Shown in pieces: positions 1 to 6,738 of a stretch of DNA of 7,682 bases. Position numbers and translations under genes: made by a program. How positions within the stretch are numbered: the stretch's first letter is position 1; each line of letters opens with the position of its first letter. The notes beneath the pieces were generated by a model. The model did not search any database and had not been told where the DNA came from. It was given only the letters and a program-made list of their open reading frames with translations. Source of the DNA: an uncultured Clostridia bacterium (GTDB taxonomy: Bacteria > Bacillota > Clostridia > Christensenellales > Aristaeellaceae); contig CAKTXP010000114.1 of NCBI GenBank assembly GCA_934631055.1, positions 1-7,682 on the forward strand. The letters run 5' to 3'.

Positions 1-65
<65 letters not shown>

Positions 66-81
66 ATCGGCAACGAATAGT

Positions 82-110
82 ATTTTAACAGATTCCGCGC
101 AAAAATGCAA
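82..110 (-). promoter_or_regulatory. Sigma-70/SigA-type promoter of tRNA-Thr
   Basis: On the minus strand there is a -35 box TTGCAT (105-110), a 17-base spacer and a -10 box TAAAAT (82-87). The -10 box ends 16 bases before the mature tRNA 5' end at 65, so transcription should begin near 75 with a short leader removed by RNase P. Both boxes are close to consensus and the spacing is optimal. Confidence 0.75.
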
Positions 111-219
111 GCCTTTTCGGAAAGTTTTCTGAATTTTTTTGTGTTCTGCAACATGCAGCCTTTTATTTTCCCTCAAAAAATCTTTTATGAGCTAAAAAGT
201 TCGGATATCCACCATAAAT

Positions 220-267
220 AAAATGCGGACGTGCGCCTTTTCCTTCTTAGGCGCGCGCCCGCATTTT
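220..267 (-). terminator. Strong intrinsic terminator after the RNA methyltransferase gene
   Basis: The arms 220-237 and 250-267 pair over 18 positions with one mismatch and one G-U pair, around a 12-base loop. The outer nine pairs are AAAATGCGG/CCGCATTTT. On the minus strand the 3' arm runs into TTTTATTTAT, a serviceable U-tract, about 60 bases after the stop codon at 330. On the plus strand the outer A-T pairs also give a TTTT tail, so it may work in both directions, but no plus-strand gene ends here. It closes the MATE-methyltransferase operon and insulates the tRNA gene. Confidence 0.85.
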
Positions 268-329
268 CTGTCAGTTTATCGTATTTTACAGCCGATGTGC
301 AATCCCGCCGCCATTACGGGGCATCCGCA

Positions 330-1235
330 TCATTTCTTTTTTCCCTTCTCCGCCTTTTTCAGCTTCGCGACAAAGAAGCCCTCATATCGTTCATTCGGAC
401 AGACGCAAAGCGTTCCTTCAATCGTCACCGGCAGCTTCGGTACATCCTCAAACGCCGCGCCGTCAATGGGTACGACGCTCACGCCGCCCTTTTTCAGTGC
501 GGACGCGACGACTTCCTCATTTTCCTCTTTCAATACGGAACAGGTCGAATAAACCAGTTCATGCCCCGGCTTGAGCAGGCGTATCGCCTTATCTAGCAGC
601 GTCTTTTGCATCTTGACTGTCCGGTCAAGATAATCTTTGGAGAACTGCCCGCGCGAGCCCTCCGTCACCGTTCCGCTTCCGCTGCAAGGCGCATCGAGCA
701 GAATACGGTCAAAGGCAAACAGGTCGTCAAGCTGCCGCGCATCCATGTTCATCACGGTCACGCGCGGCGCGCCCTGCCGGTCGATGTTGTAACGCAGGCG
801 GTCGGCGCGCATTTTGTTGCGCTCACAGGCGGTGATCATCGCCCGTCCGCCGGTCAGCGCCGCAATCTGCGTCGTCTTTCCGCCGGGCGCCGCCGCCATA
901 TCCAGCACATTTTCCTCCGGCTGGGCGCCCAGCACGATGGGCGGAATCATGGAAGAGAGGCTCTGCATGTAGATTTCGCCATTTTCAAACATCGGCAGCG
1001 CCGTCACGGCGTCCTCCTTCGCATTCAGCAGAATGAGCGCATCTTCACTCCATACCACAGTCTGCGTTTCAATGCCAGCGTCGTCAAGCGCTCGGCGCAC
1101 CGAATCCGCATCCGTTTTAAGTCGATTGACACGCAGGGTCGTCAGGCGCCGAGCCGAAAATCCTGCAAAAATACGTGCAGCTTCATCGCCATACTGCGCC
1201 GTCAGTTTTTCAGAGAGAAAAGCGGAAATCTCCAT
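330..1235 (-). CDS. RsmB/NOP-family (NOL1/NOP2/Sun) RNA cytosine-C5 methyltransferase, short form
   Basis: This 301-residue cytosolic enzyme should transfer a methyl group from S-adenosylmethionine to C5 of a cytosine in rRNA or tRNA. Visible motifs are the SAM-binding motif VLDMAAAPGGK (residues 110-120), DAPCSGSGT with Cys184 (181-189), and YSTCSV with Cys232 (229-234). These are the two-cysteine motifs IV and VI of the family; Cys232 is expected to attack the base and Cys184 to help product release. The end, ERYEGFFVAKLKK, is the usual close of the catalytic fold. The protein lacks the N-terminal NusB-like domain of RsmB and the C-terminal extension of E. coli RsmF, so the target is uncertain. 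The ATG at 1235 is preceded by AAGGAGG (1240-1246) nine bases after the MATE gene stops, implying coupled translation. The basic tail (KKAEKGKKK) may aid RNA contact. Confidence 0.92.
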   Translation of the reverse strand: MEISAFLSEKLTAQYGDEAARIFAGFSARRLTTLRVNRLKTDADSVRRALDDAGIETQTVVWSEDALILLNAKEDAVTALPMFENGEIYMQSLSSMIPPIVLGAQPEENVLDMAAAPGGKTTQIAALTGGRAMITACERNKMRADRLRYNIDRQGAPRVTVMNMDARQLDDLFAFDRILLDAPCSGSGTVTEGSRGQFSKDYLDRTVKMQKTLLDKAIRLLKPGHELVYSTCSVLKEENEEVVASALKKGGVSVVPIDGAAFEDVPKLPVTIEGTLCVCPNERYEGFFVAKLKKAEKGKKK

Positions 1236-1244
1236 GGTTCCTCC

Positions 1245-2606
1245 TTATATCCGTGCATGCTCATCGCTCAGCACGCGGTTGATCGTCCATTTATAGGTAA
1301 TTGCCGAAGCAAGCGGGCCGAGGATATCGCTGACCGGTTCAGCAAAGAATGCCGCTTTTGCGCCGAAAAATACCGGAAGCGCAAACAGAGCAGCGAAATA
1401 TACCGCTTTGCGGAAAAACGACAGCGGGAAGGATATCTTGACCTGTCCCAGCGCCGTAAAGCCGTCCACAATCTCATACTGCGCGCCGAGCGGAACCGCC
1501 GCCAGCATGCACACGCGGATCGCCCATACGGACAGCCGCGCGACCTCTTCATCCTGCGTGAACAGGCGGACGAATACCCCACCCGCCGCAAATGCAAGCA
1601 CCTGCATCACCGCCGTGAAGCCCATACAGAGCAGCAGGATGCGCTTTTGCGCCGCTCGAACGCGGTCGAACCGACGCGCCCCGTAGTTGTAGGAAAGGAT
1701 GGACTGCGTGCCGCCGGAAATGCCGCCCAGCGGCATCGTCATCACCAGCATGAAGCTCTGCGCAATGACCGCGCAGGTCACGAGCCGGTCGCCCATCTCC
1801 GCGCCGCCGTACTTTTGCAGAATGGCGTTCATGGCGATGATCATCACATTGTCGATGGCAATAATGGCGAACGGCGTAAAGCCCAGTGCCAGCACCTTTT
1901 TCACCGCCGATAGACTGAGACTCCCGCGCGTCAGGCGAACCGCCGCCCGCTTTCCATGCAGGAAGAGGAACGCGCCCGCCGCGCTCGCCATCTGGGAAAG
2001 CACCGTCGCGACCGCCGCGCCGCGCACGCCCATATTCAGCACAAAGATGAACACCGGATCGAGCGCGATGTTCATCGCCGCACCCAATACGACCAGTTTC
2101 ATCGCCTGCGCCGCAAAGCCCTGCGCGATGATGAACTGATTGAGCCCCGTTGCCAGCAGCGCAAACACCGTTCCGGCGAGATACGCTGTAAAATAGGCGT
2201 CCGCATAGGGATAAATGGTCTCGCTTGCGCCGAAGAAGCGGAGCATCGGCGCGCGAAGCGGGATGACCAACGCCATCATCGCCACCGAGAAAACGAGCAG
2301 CATCGCAAAGCATGTCCGCAAAATGCGCTGCGCTTCCTCCTGTTTTCCCTCGCCCATTCGGATGCCCATCAGCGGCGAACCGCCCCATGAGATCCAGACC
2401 GCCGCCGATCCGACCATCGTCACCACCGGGCCGCAGACGCCGACGCCCGCCAGCGCGATTTCGCCCACGCCCGCAATATGCCCGATGTACATTCTGTCCA
2501 CGATGCTGTACAGGACGCTGACGAACTGCGCCAGCATGCTCGGCAGTGCCGTTTTCAGGACGAGCGAACCGATCTCATCCCGTCCGAGGTCATTTTCCTT
2601 CTTCAT
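1245..2606 (-). CDS. MATE-family multidrug/cation antiporter
   Basis: This 453-residue integral membrane protein has the usual length and 12-helix hydrophobic pattern of MATE exporters, which expel cationic drugs or metabolites in exchange for Na+ or H+. Family hallmarks are LYSIVDRMYIGHI in the first helix (residues 32-44), GGSPLMGIRMGEG (75-87), NIALDPVFIF at the end of the first six-helix half (179-188), and a second-half GGTQSILSYNYGARR (298-312). The soluble N-terminus LGRDEIGSLVLKTALPSM is also typical. The substrate cannot be read from sequence. The ATG at 2606 has a modest ribosome site (GAGGGA) and lies about 30 bases after a near-consensus promoter at 2642-2670. The stop at 1245-1247 overlaps the ribosome site of the methyltransferase gene, so the two form one operon. 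Nothing appears broken. Confidence 0.94.
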   Translation of the reverse strand: MKKENDLGRDEIGSLVLKTALPSMLAQFVSVLYSIVDRMYIGHIAGVGEIALAGVGVCGPVVTMVGSAAVWISWGGSPLMGIRMGEGKQEEAQRILRTCFAMLLVFSVAMMALVIPLRAPMLRFFGASETIYPYADAYFTAYLAGTVFALLATGLNQFIIAQGFAAQAMKLVVLGAAMNIALDPVFIFVLNMGVRGAAVATVLSQMASAAGAFLFLHGKRAAVRLTRGSLSLSAVKKVLALGFTPFAIIAIDNVMIIAMNAILQKYGGAEMGDRLVTCAVIAQSFMLVMTMPLGGISGGTQSILSYNYGARRFDRVRAAQKRILLLCMGFTAVMQVLAFAAGGVFVRLFTQDEEVARLSVWAIRVCMLAAVPLGAQYEIVDGFTALGQVKISFPLSFFRKAVYFAALFALPVFFGAKAAFFAEPVSDILGPLASAITYKWTINRVLSDEHARI

Positions 2607-2641
2607 GGCACATCCCTCACGCTATAAATTCCCGAACTTTA

Positions 2642-2670
2642 ATTATATCTTTTTTCCGAACAAACATCAA
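2642..2670 (-). promoter_or_regulatory. Promoter of the MATE-methyltransferase operon
   Basis: On the minus strand the -35 box TTGATG (2665-2670) and a perfect -10 box TATAAT (2642-2647) are 17 bases apart. The predicted start near 2635 leaves a leader of about 28 bases before the ATG at 2606. An imperfect inverted repeat (2673-2691) sits directly upstream of the -35 box and could bind a regulator. Confidence 0.8.
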
Positions 2671-2672
2671 CC

Positions 2673-2691
2673 GGGTAAAACCGTTTTTCCC
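2673..2691. promoter_or_regulatory. Inverted repeat next to the MATE promoter, possible operator
   Basis: GGGTAAAA (2673-2680) and TTTTTCCC (2684-2691) pair with a single T-T mismatch around CCG. It abuts the -35 box of the minus-strand promoter. The AT-rich arms could match by chance, and no regulator gene is nearby. Confidence 0.25.
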
Positions 2692-2746
2692 ATTCTTCCG
2701 TCTTTTTTAAATTGTTTTTTACAAACTGCACGATTCGCTTTTCTTT

Positions 2747-2767
2747 CTTTTTACAAAATGTGAAAAG
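2747..2767. promoter_or_regulatory. 21-bp palindrome in the divergent intergenic region, possible operator
   Basis: CTTTTTACA (2747-2755) and TGTGAAAAG (2759-2767) pair over nine positions with one T-G pair around AAA. It lies 60 bases upstream of the phnD -10 box and about 75 bases upstream of the MATE -35 box, roughly central between the divergent promoters. The symmetry suggests a dimeric regulator site. No known box (Pho-type TTAACA tandem repeats or CTGTCAT repeats) is matched convincingly. Confidence 0.35.
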
Positions 2768-2803
2768 GGCGAAAAAAAAGACGAACTTTTGCTGTTTTTC
2801 CCC

Positions 2804-2832
2804 TTTTTTCATCCTTCAACCTGTGCTATACT
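2804..2832 (+). promoter_or_regulatory. Extended -10 promoter of the phn operon
   Basis: The -10 box TATACT (2827-2832) is preceded by TGC, giving the extended -10 motif TGnTATACT. Seventeen bases upstream there is only a T-run (2804-2809), a poor -35 box; extended -10 promoters tolerate this, and it often marks dependence on an activator. The start would be near 2839, giving a leader of about 42 bases before phnD, too short for a riboswitch. Confidence 0.65.
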
Positions 2833-2880
2833 GTACCTGTCAACTAAAGAACCGCGTGAAACATCAAGGAGGATTTAGCT

Positions 2881-3924
2881 ATGAAAAAGCTCCTGACTCT
2901 TGCCCTTGCCGTGCTGATGTGCGTTTTCGCCGTCGCTGCAATGGCTGACACTGTTTCCATCGACCGCACGCTCGAGCTTCAGTTCGTCCCGTCCAAGGAC
3001 GCTGACGTCATCATCACCGGCACCAAGAACCTGCCGGAGCTGCTCAAGGCTGCACTGCTTGAGCAGGGCTACGACGTGAAGGATATCAATATCACCGTCG
3101 GCACCAACTACGAAGCGACCGGCGAAGCGATGGCTGCCGGCACTGTCGATCTGGGCTGGCTGCCGGGCGGCACCTACGCGCTGTTCAGCGACGACGTGGA
3201 TGTCATCCTGACCGCTACCCGTGCGGGTCTGTCCAACGACAGCGAAGACCCCAAGACCTGGAACGGCGACGCCAACAAGACCCTGAAGAACGGCCCGCAG
3301 GTCACCTTCTATCGCTCCCTCATCTACGCCACGCCTTCCGCTTACGGCAAGGAGCTTGCCGCGAAGGTCAACGCCGGCGAAGAGCTGACTTGGGATGACC
3401 TCTCCAAGGCGAACTGGGCTGTGCTGAAGAACTCTTCTTCCGCCGGTTACATCTACCCGACCCTCTGGCTGCAGGATCACTACGGCAAGAAGGTCACCGA
3501 TCTGCCGAACGTCATCACGCTGGCCGGCTATGGCGATGCTTTCGCTCAGGCTGCCGCTGAAGCGGTTGACATCGTCGTCTGCTATGCCGACGGCCGTAAC
3601 GACTACGAAGCCGCTTGGACGCTCCCGACCGGTCAGAACGACGAAACCGGCAAGGCTGGCATGGGCCGCACCGATTCCATCTGGAATGAGCTGAACGTCA
3701 TCGGCGTTACCCCGGGCATCTACAACGATACCGTTTCCATCACGAAGGCGAACGCGGACGTTTACAATCCGGAGTTCATCGCCGCGATGCAGCAGGCTCT
3801 GATCAACGTCATCAACACGCCGGAAGGTCAGGAGATCTTCAGCGTGTACAGCCACACCGGCTATGCCGTTGCGACTGACTCCGACTATGACGGCGCTCGT
3901 GCCGCGCTCAAGGTTGCGCAGTAA
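2881..3924 (+). CDS. phnD: Phosphonate/phosphate-oxyanion ABC transporter substrate-binding protein (PhnD family)
   Basis: This 347-residue secreted protein captures the substrate of the ABC importer encoded downstream. Residues 1-22 form a Sec signal peptide (MKKLL, hydrophobic core, AMA before Asp23). PhnD-type features are FVPSKDADVI near the start of the mature protein (35-44), EAMAAGTVDLGWLPGGTYAL (82-101), the SSSAGYIYP anion-binding loop (185-193), which corresponds to the STSG-like loop of PhnD, and YSHTGYA near the end (324-330). Cys14 follows VLM and does not fit a lipobox, which is unusual if the cell has a single membrane. The start is fixed by AAGGAGG (2866-2872) eight bases before the ATG. 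Codon choice is rich in GCT, CTG and ATC, as in highly expressed genes. The ligand could be phosphonate, phosphite, hypophosphite or a phosphate ester. A terminator follows at once, then phnC. Confidence 0.92.
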   Translation: MKKLLTLALAVLMCVFAVAAMADTVSIDRTLELQFVPSKDADVIITGTKNLPELLKAALLEQGYDVKDINITVGTNYEATGEAMAAGTVDLGWLPGGTYALFSDDVDVILTATRAGLSNDSEDPKTWNGDANKTLKNGPQVTFYRSLIYATPSAYGKELAAKVNAGEELTWDDLSKANWAVLKNSSSAGYIYPTLWLQDHYGKKVTDLPNVITLAGYGDAFAQAAAEAVDIVVCYADGRNDYEAAWTLPTGQNDETGKAGMGRTDSIWNELNVIGVTPGIYNDTVSITKANADVYNPEFIAAMQQALINVINTPEGQEIFSVYSHTGYAVATDSDYDGARAALKVAQ

Positions 3925-3937
3925 TCACCGCACCCAC

Positions 3938-3973
3938 AACGGGCGGCTTCCCTGTGGAAGCCGCCCGTTTTTC
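3938..3973 (+). terminator. Intrinsic terminator/attenuator between phnD and phnC
   Basis: GGGCGGCTTCC (3941-3951) pairs perfectly with GGAAGCCGCCC (3956-3966) around CTGT, the stem extends three more pairs outward (3938-3940 with 3967-3969), and GTTTTTC follows. It begins 14 bases after the phnD stop. Because the phnC-phnE genes have no evident promoter of their own, it probably acts as a partial terminator that gives much more binding-protein mRNA than permease mRNA. Confidence 0.9.
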
Positions 3974-4000
3974 GTAAAAGGTTCCATTGGGGAGCGAACG

Positions 4001-4173
4001 CTTGAGGGCTCTGTCCTCAAACTCCCGCCAAGAACCTGAGGTTCTTGGATTTCCCTCCTTTCATTTATCGCTTTGCGATAAATGGATGTATACGTCGATT
4101 CAAACCGCCGCGAAGCGAAGAAGGGAGTCCGAGGGACTTGTCCCTCGGCAGGGTTTGGGACAGCGTCTCAACC
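4001..4173. repeat. Compound multi-hairpin intergenic element
   Basis: Most of the 299 bases between phnD and phnC is made of stem-loops. They are TTGAGG/CCTCAA (4002-4020), CCAAGAACC/GGTTCTTGG (4028-4048, 9 bp), CATTTATCGC/GCGATAAATG (4062-4084, 10 bp), CCGAGGGA/TCCCTCGG (4129-4148, 8 bp), and GGTT-GGGAC/GTCTC-AACC (4152-4173, one bulge and one G-U). Read on the minus strand, the left pair (4048 to 4002) has the same layout as the right pair read on the plus strand: a hairpin ending GG, then CGGGAGT or CAGGG, then TTGAGGACAGAG or TTTGGGACAGCG. The element is therefore two degenerate modules facing each other around a central palindrome. It resembles dispersed hairpin repeats of clostridial genomes, but this is from memory. 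It holds no convincing gene. Confidence 0.75.
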
Positions 4174-4207
4174 GTCCCCTCCTCCCTCCCACCGCTATCA
4201 TTGCAAA

Positions 4208-4214
4208 AAGGAAG
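4208..4214 (+). promoter_or_regulatory. Ribosome binding site that fixes the phnC start
   Basis: AAGGAAG ends nine bases before TTG 4224. It is the only purine-rich ribosome site near the point where homology to PhnC begins, and no in-frame ATG or GTG lies close by, so it supports a TTG start. Confidence 0.7.
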
Positions 4215-4223
4215 TGTCCCCTT

Positions 4224-4985
4224 TTGATCGAGTTCAAGCATGTTTCCAAAACGTATCCCAATGGCGTCAAGGGTCTCAAGGACGTCAATCTCAAATTTGA
4301 GCAGGGCGAGTTCGTCGCCATCATCGGTCTTTCCGGCGCGGGCAAATCCACCCTTATCCGCACCATCAACCGCATGATCGACATCACCGAGGGCGAACTG
4401 ACCGTAGACGGAACGGACGTTTCCAAGCTCTCCGGCAAGGCTCTGCGCAAGTTCCGCCGCAAGATCGGCATGATCTTCCAGTCCTTCAACCTTGTCACCC
4501 GCGCCACCGCGCTCAAGAACGTTCTGACCTCCATGGTTCCGGATATGGGCTTCTTCCGCGTGCTGTTCGGTCTGTTCACGAAGGAGCAGAAGCTCTCCGC
4601 GCTCGCCGCGCTGGACAAGGTCGGCATTCTGGATAAGGCGTATATCCGCTGCGACCAGCTTTCCGGCGGTCAGCAGCAGCGCGTCGCGCTCGCCCGCACG
4701 CTGAACCAGAATCCTTCCATCATCCTCGCCGACGAGCCAGTCGCCGCGCTCGACCCCGTGACCGCCCATCAGGTCATGGCGGACTTCAAGCGCATCAATG
4801 AGGAAATGAACATCACCATCCTCATCAACATCCACCACGTCGATCTGGCGCTGGGCTATGCGCAGCGCGTCGTCGGCATCCGCGCGGGCGAGATCGTCTA
4901 CGACGGCCCCTCCAGCGAGGTCACGCAGGAGATCCTGGACAGCATCTACAACGGTTCCGCCGTACCGCAGGCGGGCGGCAACTAA
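4224..4985 (+). CDS. phnC: Phosphonate-type ABC importer ATP-binding protein PhnC
   Basis: This 253-residue cytoplasmic ATPase drives import through the two permeases that follow. Counting from the TTG start (read as Met), it shows Walker A GLSGAGKST (residues 35-43), the Q-loop Gln86 in IFQSFNL, the ABC signature LSGGQQQR (146-153), Walker B IILADEP (166-172), EPVAALDPVTA (171-181), which is close to the EPVASLDP typical of PhnC, and an H-loop in NIHHVDLA (202-209). The N-terminus MIEFKHVSKTYPNG matches the family start exactly. The reading frame stays open upstream to an ATG at 3987, but that stretch is the translated hairpin element and would add about 79 residues with no family counterpart. 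A TTG start with a nine-base spacer may keep expression low. The stop (4983-4985) overlaps the ribosome site of the next gene. Confidence 0.93.
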   Translation: MIEFKHVSKTYPNGVKGLKDVNLKFEQGEFVAIIGLSGAGKSTLIRTINRMIDITEGELTVDGTDVSKLSGKALRKFRRKIGMIFQSFNLVTRATALKNVLTSMVPDMGFFRVLFGLFTKEQKLSALAALDKVGILDKAYIRCDQLSGGQQQRVALARTLNQNPSIILADEPVAALDPVTAHQVMADFKRINEEMNITILINIHHVDLALGYAQRVVGIRAGEIVYDGPSSEVTQEILDSIYNGSAVPQAGGN

Positions 4986-4996
4986 GGAGGCGCGCC

Positions 4997-5848
4997 ATGA
5001 AGAAAACCGACGCGCCCGGCGTCAAGACTCCGCTGTTTGACCGCATCTTCAAACCGGAAGTCATCACGCTGGAAAACGGGCATACCGTTGCCCGCCCCCG
5101 TTCCCGCACACCGCTGATTGCGCTGCTGGTCATCGCCGCGCTGGCGATTTCCGTCAAGGTGACGGGCTTCAACCTGTCCATCATCTTCCGCCGCGCCAAT
5201 CAGCTCACCAAGATCCTCTCTCAAATCTTCCAGCCCGACCCGTCCTTTTTCAGCAAGGTCGTCACCCCGCTGTTTGACACCATCAAGATGAGCGTTCTGG
5301 GCTCGGTCATCGGCTGTCTGCTGGCGCTGCCCTATGCGGTCGCCGCATCCGCCAATATCAACCGCAACAAGCCCTCTCTGGCAATCCTGCGCTTCATCCT
5401 GAACATCATCCGCACGCTGCCGACGCTGGTCATCGCGAGCATCTGCGCGCTGGTATTCGGTCTGGGCACGTTCGCCGGTACGATTGCAATCGTCGTCTTC
5501 ACATTCGGCGTCGTGACCAAAATGCTCTATGAGTCCATCGAGACCATCAACATGGGCGCGTTCGAGGCGCTGGAATCCGCCGGCGCGGACAAGTTCCGCG
5601 CGTTCTGGAGCGCCGTGTTCCCGCAGGTTCTGCCGACGTATCTCTCCCACTGCCTGTACAGCTTCGAGATGAACGTCCGCGCGGCTTCCATCCTCGGTTA
5701 CGTCGGCGCGGGCGGTCTGGGTATCCTGATCGACGAGCGCATCGGCTGGCGCGATTATAACGGTCTGGGTACGGTGCTGCTGACGCTGTTCGTCGCCGTA
5801 TTCATCATCGAAAATCTGAGTCAGTTCCTGCGCAGCAAGCTCAGCTAA
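4997..5848 (+). CDS. phnE: Phosphonate-type ABC transporter permease PhnE (first copy)
   Basis: This 283-residue inner-membrane protein should form half of the translocation channel. A cytoplasmic N-terminal segment of about 38 residues precedes the first helix (LIALLVIAALAISV, 40-53). Further helices cover about 95-118, 132-155, 158-178 and 255-275. The EAA loop that docks on PhnC is EALESAGADKF...FPQVLPT (190-214), and the PhnE signature RAASILGYVGAGGLG lies at 228-242. Start ATG 4997 has AAGGAGG (4984-4990) overlapping the phnC stop, leaving an 11-base gap and suggesting coupled translation. The next gene encodes a diverged paralogue; the two probably make a heterodimeric channel. Confidence 0.92.
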   Translation: MKKTDAPGVKTPLFDRIFKPEVITLENGHTVARPRSRTPLIALLVIAALAISVKVTGFNLSIIFRRANQLTKILSQIFQPDPSFFSKVVTPLFDTIKMSVLGSVIGCLLALPYAVAASANINRNKPSLAILRFILNIIRTLPTLVIASICALVFGLGTFAGTIAIVVFTFGVVTKMLYESIETINMGAFEALESAGADKFRAFWSAVFPQVLPTYLSHCLYSFEMNVRAASILGYVGAGGLGILIDERIGWRDYNGLGTVLLTLFVAVFIIENLSQFLRSKLS

Positions 5849-5860
5849 CGGAGGGATATC

Positions 5861-6679
5861 ATGCAGTATTCAAATTCTATCCTTGAAAAATACGAATCCC
5901 GCCCGCGCAAGTGGTGGATGTACACGCTGGTCGTGTTCATCATGGCGCTGCTGCTGAGCTGGTCCGCTTCCAGCATCACATTCAAAGGGCTTGCCGTCAA
6001 GGGCACGGAGGTTGCCAAGGGCATCTTCTGGGGTCTGGTCAAACCGGATCTGAACCTGCTGTTCTCTACTACGACGGACGGCGTGCCGTATCTGCTGATG
6101 GAAACGGTCTGTATCGCCATTCTGGGCACGGTTGTCGGCGGCATTCTCGCCCTGCCCATCAGCTTTCTGGCAAGCCGGAAGATCATGCCCAAGCCTGTGG
6201 CATTCGTCTTCGGTGCGCTGATTCTGCTTATCCGCACGCTGCCTTCCATCGTCTGGGCGCTCATCTGGATTCGTGTCACCGGACCGGGCGCGTTCTGCGG
6301 CGTTATCACGCAGAGCATCTGCTCCATCGGCATGATCTCCAAGATGTATATCACCGCCATCGACGATTTGGACACGAGCATCCTCGAATCGCTGGATGCT
6401 TCCGGCTGCACGGCGTTCCAGAAAGTCCGTTACGGCATCATCCCGCAGCTGACGCCAAACATCATCTCCACCGTGATCTACCGCTTTGATATCAACATCA
6501 AGGACGCGACCACGCTGGGTATCGTCGGCGCAGGCGGCATCGGCGCGGCGCTGATCCAGTGCATCAACTCCCGCCGCTGGACGATGGTCGGCTCGTTCAT
6601 CCTCGCGATGATCGTTCTGATGCTGGTCATCGAATTCGCTTCCACCAAGATTCGCGCGAAGCTGGCTCGCGGTCAATAA
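5861..6679 (+). CDS. phnE: Phosphonate-type ABC transporter permease PhnE (second, diverged copy)
   Basis: This 272-residue permease begins with a short cytoplasmic segment (MQYSNSILEKYESRPRKW), then a helix at about 20-38. It has further helices near 80-104, 113-137, 145-162 and 243-261. The EAA loop is ESLDASGCTAF...IPQLTP (176-199). The C-terminal signature reads KDATTLGIVGAGGIGAAL (214-231), with Lys where the first copy has Arg228. GGAGGG (5850-5855) lies just after the previous stop, and the gap is 12 bases. Differences in the loops between helices from the first copy suggest the two subunits are not interchangeable. The gene ends 59 bases before a palindromic element; no ordinary terminator lies between. 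Confidence 0.92.
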   Translation: MQYSNSILEKYESRPRKWWMYTLVVFIMALLLSWSASSITFKGLAVKGTEVAKGIFWGLVKPDLNLLFSTTTDGVPYLLMETVCIAILGTVVGGILALPISFLASRKIMPKPVAFVFGALILLIRTLPSIVWALIWIRVTGPGAFCGVITQSICSIGMISKMYITAIDDLDTSILESLDASGCTAFQKVRYGIIPQLTPNIISTVIYRFDINIKDATTLGIVGAGGIGAALIQCINSRRWTMVGSFILAMIVLMLVIEFASTKIRAKLARGQ

Positions 6680-6738
6680 GCGCCCCGAACCCCTCGCACG
6701 CAATCCCCATTCACGCAGTTTCTTATTGCATAAGCAAT

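Noticed and set aside
147..170. CTGCA-ACA-TGCAG followed by a T-rich stretch as a plus-strand terminator
   Set aside because: The stem has only five pairs and there is no plus-strand gene upstream in the window.
606..1913. Long plus-strand open frame (435 codons) across the methyltransferase and MATE genes
   Set aside because: It is antisense to two clear genes, is full of Arg and His typical of a shadow frame, spans their junction and shows no family motif.
2830..2843. CTGTACCTGTCA as a Pho box in the phnD leader
   Set aside because: Repeats of a Pho box are about 11 bases apart; here they are six apart and downstream of the -10 box.
2919..2925. Lipobox around Cys14 of the binding protein
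   Set aside because: The preceding residues are V-L-M; methionine before the cysteine does not fit the lipobox consensus.
2875..3855. Minus-strand open frame of 326 codons opposite phnD
   Set aside because: It mirrors phnD in a GC-biased antisense frame and has no recognisable domain; phnD has a signal peptide, ribosome site and promoter.
4001..4173. CRISPR array or riboswitch in the hairpin-rich gap
   Set aside because: The hairpins differ in sequence, have no regular spacers, and no known riboswitch core is recognisable.
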